Origin: Diadema setosum
Taxonomy: Eukaryota > Echinodermata > Echinoidea > Diadematoida > Diadematidae
DNA: 64,000 nt
Direction: 5' to 3'
Assembly (NCBI RefSeq): GCF_964275005.1
Contig: NC_092705.1
Span: 6,312,641 to 6,376,640, forward strand
Position 1 is the first letter of the stretch; every line of letters begins with the position of its first letter. Below are positions 10,882 through 21,354 of the stretch, piece after piece. Made by a program: the position numbers and the translations under genes. The notes under the pieces are model-generated. The model did not search any database, was not told the origin of the DNA, and worked only from the letters and a program-made list of their open reading frames with translations.

Positions 10882-12400
10882 TTGGCGGCCATAATATGAG
10901 ATTGCGTGACGCGGTCGAAGGATTCTTGTTAGTCTTATCATTGATACTGCCATCGCTGGTGTTTTAAATATTTTCTTCTTCTTGGTCCGACCGGAGAGAT
11001 ATTACATTTGTCAGTTTAGGTATATTGTTTCCCAACGGGAATGATCCACTTGCTACAACGCATTCGAGAGTCCATGCCGTTTAAGCTTGTAACCATAAGG
11101 GCGCTCGAACACCATGTCGTTCTTAATCAGTGTCTGATGTGAATTTCTTTATAAACACAACAAAGTAGGCCCTTCACGGAGAGGAAGAGAAAGGATAGAG
11201 GGAATGTATTATTATTGTTGATAATTATTATCGGCAACCATGATTTGACGTTCGTGTATTAACTCTACTCGTTCCCCACGACACTCTAAACTCTTGCATT
11301 GAATGCCCCCAGATTACCATGTTGTAGTTAGGTTATGGATGAAAAGGCTGAGTCAAATCTCAAATGCACTTACCCCTCAAACTCTCCAAGCAGGGAGATA
11401 CGCAAATGAATTGTGATGCTTGGAAAAACAACTCTTGTCGGTCTCACCACTTTCTGGAGAATAATTAGTTTTAGCAATTATTTAATCATCCTTTTTTTCC
11501 GTTGATAAACGGGAAAACAATAAAACTGCTCATGATATATACATAATAATATAAGAAGTACAAAACCTGGAAATGACTAGCAAGTTCTCTTAGTGCTAGA
11601 TTAATTTGAACAAATTGTTCTAATGAATTTATAGTTAGAATCGTTTGAATCGCAACAAGCGTCCGATCGCATCATAGAAAAGTTTCAGTTTAGAAATGAA
11701 ATCTAGAAATGTGACAAAATTGTGTCTTTTGCAATACAAACTATGGTATAATACATCAGGTTTAAAAATATGAAAATGCGATGAAGGGGATTATACTGGG
11801 CTTGAGGGAGTACCTTTGTATATTTTGCCCCTCGACAGAAGGTTACTGAGTACAAGGCTTTGTCCTTTATCATATAATGGAAATGCATGTAATGTAGAGA
11901 GACATGACATCGCGGCATCGCGGTAATTCACATTAGATGATTACATGAAAATGAAAATTTCACGATCGTTGCTTTAAAGCATTGAAGTGTCGCTCTTTCG
12001 GATGCTATTTTTGTTTCTCTGGATGTTGACGTCAGTAAATGCCATGCCGCGTACCCGTTGCAACGTATCATGTTATCACACATATGATAATGTAATTATA
12101 TTCAACAAAACTTCACTGATATTATGGTTATATCTTAAGAGGATTTATTGGTATAAAATCTCTTTGTCATAACCTCAAATTAGCTATTTGATTCACCATA
12201 AAGACTTTACATATCTAAATGCAAACTTATATGAATTAGTCCATAAATGAATGAATGGACGAAGGAAAGAAATATACAAATGAATAAATAATTGAAAAGG
12301 AAAATTCTGAGATTAAAAAGAAACAATTACTGAAACTAAAGGATACAATGATGGCCTTGTCATATAATGTTCTATATGTGGTATTCTAATAATTTAACCA
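10882..12400. other. Intergenic, no gene recognised
   Basis: AT-rich sequence apart from the partial repeat near 11785-11830 noted for the previous element. No supported exon. Confidence 0.55.
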
Positions 12401-12439
12401 ACCTGTGGCTTTTTCGTTTTGTTTTGTTTGCTTCCTTGT

Positions 12440-12552
12440 TTTTTGCTGTATGGTTATTCCGCCTATCATTCTAATTGCTACGGTGACCCCCCACAGTGTG
12501 TGTGGCCCTGAAAGGCCCATCGCCGTACACCCAAATGCCACACCACTGCAAA
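12440..12552 (-). CDS. Possible internal exon (low support)
   Basis: On the minus strand a strong acceptor (TTTTTCTTCCTGTGTTTGCAG) is followed by an open, GC-richer stretch reading GVAFGCTAMGLSGPHTLWGV and on into IRMIGGIT, which is hydrophobic and glycine-rich like a membrane helix. A possible donor (CACAG|GTTGGT) lies about 40 bases beyond. No family is recognised. It lies 3' of the transporter gene on the same strand but does not fit that protein, which already ends at 20089. Confidence 0.2.
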
Positions 12553-12659
12553 CACAGGAAGAAAAATCTGGTATACTGCAGACGATATATTTAATCGAAT
12601 TTAGTCGAACTATAGTGGAACAAGAAAATATAGGATTAATGAACAATTAATATTTAGTT

Positions 12660-13460
12660 GTTTTTGGTTTTTTTTTAGTATAGAAAATAGAATAGAGTGG
12701 TATATGAAAAGAGGAAGAGGAGGAGGAGGAGGAGGAGGAGAAGAAGGAGAAGATGAGGATATAATGAAGAGGTAGATTGGTAAACGATGCTTACAAGACG
12801 ACAGACCGTTGGAAGCCAGTTTCAATGAAGTCGAATCATGTTTTCGTGGTGCCCCGTTTACCACTTGGCTTGTTTACAACAGGAGATCGTGAAATGGCGT
12901 CGGTAAAATTTCCTGTTATTGCAGTTTGTAATCATTGAGAGCGTCATTCTAAAGCACATACCACTTTGAGGTAAAATATTGCGGAAATACTGTATGAATA
13001 TAGAACAATTGGTAGCCTCACATAGGAAAACATGCTCATCAAACTCCACCACCAATTTCCTACTATTAGTTTCCTGTTTTCGACAAACACACTGCCGTTA
13101 TTAAAAAAAAATGCCAGTTATGCCGTTTGAATATTATAACAATCATCACAAACACAGTAATCAATCTAACACACTATTGTATTCTTATTTTCAAACCCGG
13201 TTTACCATCCATTCAATTTCCTTTTTTTTTTTATGATCAAAAGTAATTCATTACAACCGTGATTTACGATTAGGGAAAAAATCACTGCAAATAGGCCTAG
13301 GTGAAACAAATGCATCCGAAAGGATGCAGTCATCTGTAAAGAATAGCGATTAAAGAACATGGTATTCACTGGAAAGAATTGGATCAGCATATCCTCACCT
13401 CCAACGAGGTGAAATTATAGACTTACAAGCAAATACAAGCAATAGTTACACAACATGAGG
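12660..13460. other. Intergenic with (AGG)n at about 12710-12760
   Basis: A purine microsatellite of AGG and AAG units, then AT-rich sequence with no recognised gene. Confidence 0.55.
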
Positions 13461-13461
13461 G

Positions 13462-13627
13462 TATGTTGCATAAAACATACAACCTGAGAAAAACTTTGGT
13501 ATAAACATGATAAAGAACTAAAAACTCCGGCTAGTATTATTCCGCCACAGACTTAATTACATAGAAAAAAAAAATCTTTTCAAATTCAACCTGAGTTTTT
13601 CTCAGGTAAAAAGTTTTCTGCAACAGG
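13462..13627. mobile_element. Short MITE (about 166 bp)
   Basis: The ends TGTTGCATAAAACATACA and, inverted, TGTTGCAGAAAACTTTTT are both followed by ACCTGAGAAAAACT, so the terminal inverted repeat is about 35 bp. No coding potential. Confidence 0.65.
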
Positions 13628-15560
13628 CCCCTGTAGGGACGCACAGATTGCTTTTTAGTTCTAGTAAATAGTGACCCTGCAACATCATAATTATAGCCCT
13701 TGCTCTCCGTTTAAGTGCTCCCATGAGCTGATTATCTGTCGGTATACTCTACTCTATACAGTATAATGCTAATAGCTGCGCCGACCTTGCAGTTGAGTAC
13801 ATTTTCCTAGATCACTGACGTTTACCCACTTGCACATAATAATTATTAATTAATATTAGTCATGAGGGTCGCATTGTTCTATTTGGATGAAGGGTCCAAT
13901 GTACAAAATAATAATGTGCTCTCGTAATCTAGAGTGAGATGAACACTGAATGGGGAGGGGGATGGGGTGGCACAACAATCCATAAATCATTAGTTACTAT
14001 TTATCAATTTATCACTCCACAATATGTAATTCATTATACATTTCACTGTGGAATGGACGGGCGATTTGACCGTGAGAAGGAATCGTTCGAATTGACAGAA
14101 TTTGTTTTGTTTCCTGGAATACGTTTAATTCATGGCCTTGGAAATAATATAGATGATTCAAGTTTAGCATATTGCCCATCCGCTTCTAGTAAGTAACAAG
14201 TTGGTTTTTAGGCGTTTGTTGGCTAGTTTGTTTAGTTTTTTTTTTCTCCTCAAGATAATATTATGGTTTGTACCTGCTGTGGTTTGTTACCGCTATTGTT
14301 TCAGATGCCGTCCAAAATCTGTTCAGTATCAGCTATCGGAAAAAAAATGTAACGGTGAAAACACTTTCTTAAAAGCAACAAATCTCAACCTTCGGGATGA
14401 CATGATTGTGGTACGCCGACAGGATTTCGCTACTCACTCGCTCGAAACCACAAAATAACACGTAGACCACTGTACTGTAGACAAGTGAAAAACCCATAAA
14501 GAAAGAGTAATGGTGTTACATGTAAATACATTGTACCATTGATGGATTGTCAATTGCCGTAGGGTTATATCTCTAAGCACTGCATTGCACTCAGGGTAAT
14601 ACGAAATCATACCAACACACAAAGAAACAAAACCCAAAATCAGAAAACAAAATAATGTCCCTTGATCATGTTCATGCAGAGTCGTGAAAGAGTCAAGTTT
14701 TAATACATTTTTGCGAAAATACCAACTATTCCGACATTGATAAATGACACATCAGTTGAGTCCGATCGACACTACTTCATCAAAAATATCTTGACATTAG
14801 TGTGTATTACAAATATCATGTGACAGAGCTTGCAGTCATTATGTTACGAGAGCTCTTCGCGCTACAGAAATCAAGACTATTATGCAAGAAAACAACAGGT
14901 GGCGCAATTCCGTATTATCATAAACGGTCCTACATACCCAATGACGTCGTTCAGTGAAAAGATCTGAAACTCAACTCTGAAAGTCCTATGTAACTCGTTA
15001 TTTTGTGTCCGAACTTGATGAAACTTATTCCACTTTCTTTCGTTGATTTACTCTTCAGATTGAACAAGGAGTGGAATTTACTTTAAAGGTATCTTAAACA
15101 ACTCGATTATACGGGTGTGTGAGGGGCAATCGCAACCCCCTCCTTCAACACACCTATGTCTGAGCAAGGAGGTGACTCCGTGGTCTGAGGTGACAGGCGT
15201 GCAGTAATACATTGTACAGTAATTCATAGTTGCATTGAGATGTATTCCATAGCTATTTGAAACTTTGGGGGGAATTAAGGAGAAGTTAGGAGAGCTGATC
15301 AAGTTTGAAATCGCACACACACTCACACACACACACACGCACACAAAACACACACAATACTATGTAACTTAATAGAAATGTGGAGTTCCATACAAAGAGT
15401 GTTTGGGAGGGGAGGAGCATAAGCCTGGATTTGAGAGTGATTGAAGACGAAAAATACCAAATTTGTTTGCTTTTGAGAATGCTTTTGATGGAAACTGCAG
15501 TGACACTGTCTTTCATCCTCTAGGGGTAGTGTTCTTCATCATTATTTTTTTTTTCTTCTA
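13628..15560. other. Intergenic, no gene recognised
   Basis: AT-rich, with a CA array at about 15310-15355. The short open frames here have no coding character. Confidence 0.55.
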
Positions 15561-15568
15561 CTGCCCCG

Positions 15569-15871
15569 TCAGTTAGGGCGTGTCAGTTTCGTGCGAGCGA
15601 CCGACGCGACCTTAGACCTCAAAGACAATTTAACCCTATCTTTCTTATTTTGCCGATCAACTCCACAGGAATGGCCGTCTGCCATCTTGAATGCCATCGC
15701 CCCACCTTCGAAATAGATCGCAGCGGTTACCATGGTTGCAAAAAATGGAATGGTCCATGATGATCCGCTAAATATCCGTCGTATGATTAGGTGATCTATC
15801 AGGATTCTGACGAAGCTTGGCTTTCTGACACATGAAATCGGTTGAATGCCAGTCTTTACATTACTCGACAT
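15569..15871 (-). CDS. Hypothetical 100-residue protein or first exon (low support)
   Basis: A minus-strand ATG opens 100 codons in a locally GC- and CpG-richer stretch. The product has a basic N-terminal third, one likely membrane helix (IPFFATMVTAAIYFEGGAMA, about residues 41-60) and a basic C-terminus, a layout seen in small single-pass mitochondrial or ER membrane proteins. I recognise no family. The sequence AGGTCTAAG near 15614 could be a splice donor, in which case this is a first exon. It may also be chance. Confidence 0.3.
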   Translation of the reverse strand: MSSNVKTGIQPISCVRKPSFVRILIDHLIIRRIFSGSSWTIPFFATMVTAAIYFEGGAMAFKMADGHSCGVDRQNKKDRVKLSLRSKVASVARTKLTRPN

Positions 15872-16021
15872 GACGCAGAACTATGGCTAAACGAACATCA
15901 AGCTCGTATGCCTGAAAGCTACTTCTATTGGCGGCTCAATTTCGCATTATTTGTGCATGGCTGTGGCAAACATGAGCAGTTGGAAATAGCTTTCATGTAA
16001 CCCGTTTGTATACCTATACCA

Positions 16022-16183
16022 GTGGCGGATCCAGAGGGGGCGCACCGGGCGCCCCCCCCCCCCCCCCATTTATTATTTAAACAAAATAACTAAAAAATAA
16101 AAAATGAGATGAAACCCGGAAGTAGCACCAGAAATAGTTTGCGTCCCCCCCCCCCCTTTACGGAATTCCTGGATCCGCCCCTG
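16022..16183. mobile_element. hAT-like MITE (about 160 bp)
   Basis: The ends CAGTGGCGGATCCAG and, inverted, CAGGGGCGGATCCAG enclose an AT-rich core with a poly-C run near each end (about 16056 and 16146). CAGTGGCGGATCC ends are common in hAT-type MITEs. No exact 8 bp target duplication could be made out. A relative lies at 49438-49607. Confidence 0.7.
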
Positions 16184-17440
16184 TATACACCATTTGTGCG
16201 AATGAAGAATAAGAGCTGTTGAGGCAATCCGCTTTCATTTCGGCATTGCTCTATACACCGCACAAGTAATTCTGTTCACTGCTTCATTTATCATTTTCAT
16301 TCACAAATAAAAAAAATATTAAAACTCTCTCGGAGATTTGGGATCTCTCTTCGGTTTTTGTAGCTTATAAATATAAACTATTGCCCTTTGAGGTGTTGAG
16401 AACCATGCACTTTTGGAAGACCTCTTCAATATCTAAATAGATCGATGAATATAATGAGAAAATAATGTACAATTATCATCAGAAGCCACTTATATACTTC
16501 AGACAAAGTAACGGGAAATTCCTCTTCACGATCAAATTTATTTCTTCGTTTAAGTCATATAAAAGTGCAATTGTTTCATAATACAGTGATATCGGTTGTG
16601 AACGATATCATATCACTTCACATCTCTCAAAGTGTTTGGAACATCAGAATGACATGACAAAATCACTTCGGCAGGGGTAAAGCAATTACTTGCTGTCGGT
16701 GCATTTATTGTTTGATTAACAGATGTCTCAAATAATTTGGAGTGAAGCAACAAATTTACTCTACATCATATTTGACTTCATTTTAAAGTAGAATGGAAAA
16801 TACTGAGGATTATCCGAAAAGCCAATCAGGGGAACTTTGATTACATCATCAGCTCATTAACTTAGACATTAAAGGCATAATTTACCCTTTGCAGATGAAA
16901 CAAAAAACCCAGCATTAGTGCTTAAAATAGTTCCAAAATATGAGTTTGGGATAGAAACAGCCACTGTAAAAATTTGAAGCCGTATAATCAATGTTAAGTA
17001 TTGTTAACTAGACAAAATGTGAACAATAGTTGTAATAAAAGTGTTGCCAGACTCAACCGTCTACAGTAAGTTATGGTTTAATAAGAAAAATACTGATATC
17101 TCTTTATATCTTAGGCTTGAGTATTGCGAAAATTTTATATGGTAGGATGTTTTGTGATACAAAAGACCTACACATTATGCATCAAATGTGATATCTTGAA
17201 CATTTTAGATTACTTTTCTCAAAGGTAAACAGGACCTTCAATCATAAATTCCATAACTTTTGATGTCTTGATTTCAATGTGATGAAACGATGAAGCGAGC
17301 AGTGTTTTGCCTGATGTTGTTATTTTTTTTCATCCAGTTCGTCTCGTGATGATCTGTGTAACGTATGCATAATAGTGTGTGTGTGTGCATGTGTGTGTGT
17401 GTGTGTACGTATATGATAATTATGTATAAACATAGGGTTT
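16184..17440. other. Intergenic, no gene recognised
   Basis: AT-rich sequence ending in a TG array at about 17379-17405. Confidence 0.55.
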
Positions 17441-17447
17441 ACATAAT

Positions 17448-17454
17448 ACGTATA

Positions 17455-17517
<63 letters not shown>

Positions 17518-17830
17518 GATATTTTTGTAGTCCGCGTGTTGGTACCAGTATAATTGTGTATGTCGACCCTGAAGAAGACGTGTGTATGCGTCGAAAATTT
17601 GGTTTGAATAAATAGCACTGTTGGACTGAAAGGCATTACTGCCCTACTTTGTCATCTTTTCTATACATATATATAGCTTATATAATCATAATTAGATATT
17701 AACATATGTATAAACACATAGAACAAAGAGTCAACAGGACTTTGCTACGTTGTTCACTTTCTGACTTTAATTGCCAAGCTTTCGACCTTTTTACGGAGTT
17801 TCTTCAGGGCTTGAAATGAAAAATAAGAAA
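17448..17830 (+). repeat. (TA)n-linked repeat, possibly Penelope-like
   Basis: A TA array (about 17448-17516) is followed by CCCTGAAGAAGACG...GCGTCGAAA at 17567-17596, then AATAGCACTGTTGGACTG. The last block is shared with 9545-9585. On the other strand at about 17770-17815 a second CCCTGAAGAAAC...GGTCGAAAG is present. CTGAAGA...GAAA blocks of this kind are seen in pseudo-LTRs of Penelope-like elements. The family call is inference. Confidence 0.35.
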
Positions 17831-18304
17831 GAGCTACCATTTTCTACAACGAAAAGGGCTCAAAGTTATAGTGAAACAAAAACAGCGGAATAAGTTGTAT
17901 AAAACCAAATAACATGTTTACAAGAAACGTTATTAGCAATAAATGAACCTTTTTTTCCCCTCCTAGAATTCCGTGGGACATGAATTTACGTAAACCCTAT
18001 CAACTACCAACTACCAAAGCAGTTACCAGTCATGGAACTCATGTGAAGCCGGCAGCGGGTGCAATAAATTTCATAATTATAGACAAGCCATTCATGATAT
18101 ACCCCCTCCCCCCCCCCCCCCAAAAAAAAAAAAAAAAAATGATAATGCATTGTAGTGCTAACACACTGTATTTGAAAATAAAGATTAGTCAACACATTTT
18201 CTTTATAATTGCTGTCAACTTAAATCAAAATGATCACATAACAGCGAAGCCAACTTTTAGCATAGACGGAACTCGTGGACTTTTTTGTTGACTTTCACGT
18301 GTCT
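17831..18304. other. Intergenic, no gene recognised
   Basis: AT-rich, with a joined poly-C/poly-A run at about 18110-18140. Confidence 0.55.
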
Positions 18305-18775
18305 TATAGGGATCACACGGGTAAATAATTCCCCATAGAGACATGTGTTAAAATTCAAAATTCAAAAAATTCTCTAAAATAGCTGGGAGAAATGAAGTGT
18401 TTCATCTTCAGTAACCTGGACAAGTGAGATATATCATTTCATCCATCAAATTCCCAAGACAGGTTCTTCGGCTCAAACTCTGTCCAGGGGTCCGTAAAGC
18501 CAGACTACGAGTTCTTTTCACTCAAAGTATCACCTATTTTCCGTACATGCACCCAGTGAAACATAGTCCCTTCAAATCCCACGAGAAAAGCTTTCATCTT
18601 CCAACCAAAATGCAGTTTGTAGAGGAATTCATGCTCAATATCTGCAGCTATTGAGTTTTTTGCCAAACTGCATCACTGATTTTATTTTTTTTTCTTCATT
18701 TATTTTGGTATCTTTGGTACGAGTTTGTGAAGGGGTCTGGGACATTCCATTTTATTTACAGGTGTGAGCCCTATA
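18305..18775. mobile_element. MITE, tandem copy 1 (471 bp)
   Basis: Starts TATAGGGATCACACGGGTAA and ends TACAGGTGTGAGCCCTATA, so the termini are short inverted repeats. The TATA at 18772-18775 is shared with the next copy. The two copies align over their full length at roughly 85-90 percent by eye. Confidence 0.8.
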
Positions 18776-19246
18776 GGGCTCACACCCATAAATATTTCCC
18801 CATAGGGATGTGTGTTAAAAATCAAATGTCAAAAAATTCTGTAAAATAGCTGGGAGAAATGAGGTGTTTCAGCTTCACTAACCTGGATAAGTGAGATATA
18901 TCCTCTCATCCATCAAATTTTCAGGGTGGATTCTTCAGTTCAAACTCTGTCCAGGGGTCCGCAAAGCCAGACTACGAGTTCTTGTCACTCAAAAAATCAC
19001 CCATTTTCCGTACACGTACCCAATGAAATATAGTCCCCTCAAATTCCACCAAAAAAGCTTTCATCTTCCAACCAAAATGCAATTTGTAGAGGAATTCATA
19101 CTCAATATCTACAGCTATTCAGCTTTTTGCCAAACTACATCATTGATTTTTAGTTAATTTTTTTCTTCATTTATTTTGGTATCTTTGGTACGAATTTGTG
19201 AAGGGGTCTGAGACAGTCCATTGTATTTACGGGTGTGAGCCCTATA
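18772..19246. mobile_element. MITE, tandem copy 2 (475 bp)
   Basis: The same element in the same orientation (TATAGGGCTCACACCC to GGGTGTGAGCCCTATA), sharing its first four bases with the end of copy 1. No coding potential. Confidence 0.8.
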
Positions 19247-20088
19247 AGTTTGATTACGTTGCCACGTTGATCAGAGCACTTCCGCAGTGTGGGTCGCCAA
19301 AGTGAGGGTCGTTGTCTGACGTTAACCACGTGAGGGCGTCCGTCTAATCTAGTTTGGCATTTAACCTCTTCGTTTAACGGTGAACATCATGAGGGTCTCA
19401 CGCCTGTAAATAAATAAAGTGGCCCAGCCGGAGCGGCATCAAGTTTTCTTACTAAAGACACTAAAACAAACATGGGAAAAATATGCGACAATAAGCCATA
19501 AAAGCCTGTTAAGCTGTTAAGGTGTGGTTGCTGAGGGTGAATTCCTCTTCAAAATACTCCTTAATATTGAAGGCTGGACTCATTTCCGTCTATATCTATT
19601 GAATTACATTTGTTTCGGCGTAGATTCAGAAAACACGGGAAATTTTTGAGTGGCAAAATTGTCTGGTCTTTCTTCAAGAAGCTCTGTGCGGAGTTTAAGC
19701 AGATGAACCATCTTGTGCTATTTCAGGACTAGCGTGAAATGATTTGGTTACATTAATGAAACACGAAAGACACTGGATCTTTCGTGTATAGTTTTATCTG
19801 ATTTATTTTTTTTTTCATATCACATCCGGCTGAGGAGTTGGATAATTTAAGTGGATAGCTGTGATCCGCAGTATTTTCTTTTTAATCCCATTCTGGCGAA
19901 TCCAGCAACGATTATAAATGTATGTAAATCGAGTAGCAACGAACCATATATGGCTCAATATAGCTAAGTAGTGAATAAAATATTTCACATACGGTAGTTA
20001 AAAGTTTGAAATATTGCATAACTATATCAGCAATTTAATACAAATTATTATATCAAAATCCTATTATAACTAAATGTTTACATCTCCT
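19247..20088. other. Intergenic and 3' flank of the transporter gene
   Basis: No gene is recognised. TTTATT at 19802-19807 is AATAAA on the minus strand, 280 bases past the transporter stop, and could be its polyadenylation signal. Confidence 0.45.
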
Positions 20089-20288
20089 TTATACCATCAT
20101 TTTCATATTTGAACTATCCGGGAAAGCTTCTTTGGCTTCAGCACGTTCCTTCAGAATCCGCCTTGCCTTCTTGGCTTCGAGCTGCCGCAGCTTCGGCTCC
20201 AGGAGAAAAACGAAACCGGACAGAGCGAGAACGCCCCCAAATACGTAGAACGTTAGATGATACGTTCCAGTTACATCGTACAGCCAAC
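20089..20288 (-). CDS. SLC16 (MCT-like) transporter, exon 4 (last coding)
   Basis: This minus-strand exon carries the end of the last helices and the cytoplasmic tail of a monocarboxylate-transporter-like protein (SLC16, major facilitator superfamily, plasma membrane). The acceptor is TCTCACTCCAG; the exon opens with codon positions 2-3 and, with the last base of exon 3, restores GPVLGGWLYDVTG, the family's well-known G.LYD.TG motif at the start of TM12. A hydrophobic helix (FYVFGGVLALSGFVFLLEP) follows, then a charged Lys/Glu-rich tail (LEAKKARRILKERAEAKEA) to TAA at 20089-20091. It ends 65 codons past the junction. The intron before it is 7.7 kb and contains a LINE in the opposite orientation. 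Confidence 0.9.
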
Positions 20289-20488
20289 CTGGAGTGAGAT
20301 AGAACGCGAATGATAGTTAGGTATATTTGGCGAATCAGTACCATTTCTGTATATCAACATCGATTTTAAGGACTGTTCAAAAAGTAAATTATTGTGTTAC
20401 TACTGAATATACCATATCCATAACCGAGAAGAAATAGCGGACCGGACGATCTCCAAACAACTATCTATTGCGAGACACACTCGACGGA

Positions 20489-21316
20489 ATGCAAGCTGCC
20501 GACACATGGGCAAAGCGGACCCGCAGCTCACGGGAACAGAAACGAGATCCCGATGCTGATGGAAAGTCAGCTGGTCAGCCGCCTGTGACCAGTCACAATA
20601 GGCCGCCGGACAGTGAAGACAAAGACTTCAGCCTTGCTCTTGTGGAGAAAATAAAGGAGGCATTACTCTCCGAAACTGTCATGGCCGCCCTCGTGGAAGC
20701 TATCACAGGATCAATCACTGAGGATATCAAACAGCATGTCTACGAATCCATCCGCATGGACTTAGACAAAACCACTGGACAAGTCGAAAGTCTTTCCGCA
20801 CAAGTGACAAGTCTCCAGAAGCAACTGGAAAAAGTCAACGAGGAGCTCGATGAACACGAACAGTATAGCAGAAGAAATTGTTTGCAATTCTACGGCCTGC
20901 CAGAGGACCAGAGCGAAAATACAGACAAAGTCATCACCGGCTTCGTAAAGAATGAATTGGGTATTGACCTGACGCACAACGACATCGACCGCAGTCACCG
21001 ACTGGCTCGTCGAAACCCTACCCATGGCAGTTCGACGACTGAAGACCACCGGAAACCAAGATGCGTGATCGTCAAGTTTGCCAGGTACAATATACGCCAG
21101 GCCATCTTCAAAGCCAAGGTCAAGCTAAAAGGAAAGCCATTCTTCATCCACGAGTCGCTGACAAGCTTCAGACAGGACCTCATGTACAAGACGCAGAAAC
21201 ACTCCAACGTCAGCAGGACCTGGAGTCAGGATGGGAGGATCACAGCCCTGACGAAAAGCGGAAAAAGGTGGTCATACGACGTGAAAGTGACATCGAACGA
21301 CTGTAAAGTGCATTGA
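20489..21316 (+). CDS. LINE ORF1 protein (RNA-binding, coiled coil)
   Basis: The open frame is intact from the first ATG at 20489 (a TTG 21 bases upstream is in frame but unlikely) to TGA at 21314, 275 residues. A polar N-terminus is followed by a coiled coil (about residues 85-120: VESLSAQVTSLQKQLEKVNE), then EQYSRRNCLQFYGLPE, which starts an RRM-like domain, and DIDRSHRLAR. This matches L1-type ORF1 proteins of CR1/L2-group LINEs, which bind element RNA as trimers in the cytoplasm. It lies 38 bases upstream of the ORF2 start. No break is seen in this frame. Confidence 0.85.
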   Translation: MQAADTWAKRTRSSREQKRDPDADGKSAGQPPVTSHNRPPDSEDKDFSLALVEKIKEALLSETVMAALVEAITGSITEDIKQHVYESIRMDLDKTTGQVESLSAQVTSLQKQLEKVNEELDEHEQYSRRNCLQFYGLPEDQSENTDKVITGFVKNELGIDLTHNDIDRSHRLARRNPTHGSSTTEDHRKPRCVIVKFARYNIRQAIFKAKVKLKGKPFFIHESLTSFRQDLMYKTQKHSNVSRTWSQDGRITALTKSGKRWSYDVKVTSNDCKVH

Positions 21317-21354
21317 CTGACCCCAGAATACTTATCTATTGATTATTCATCACA

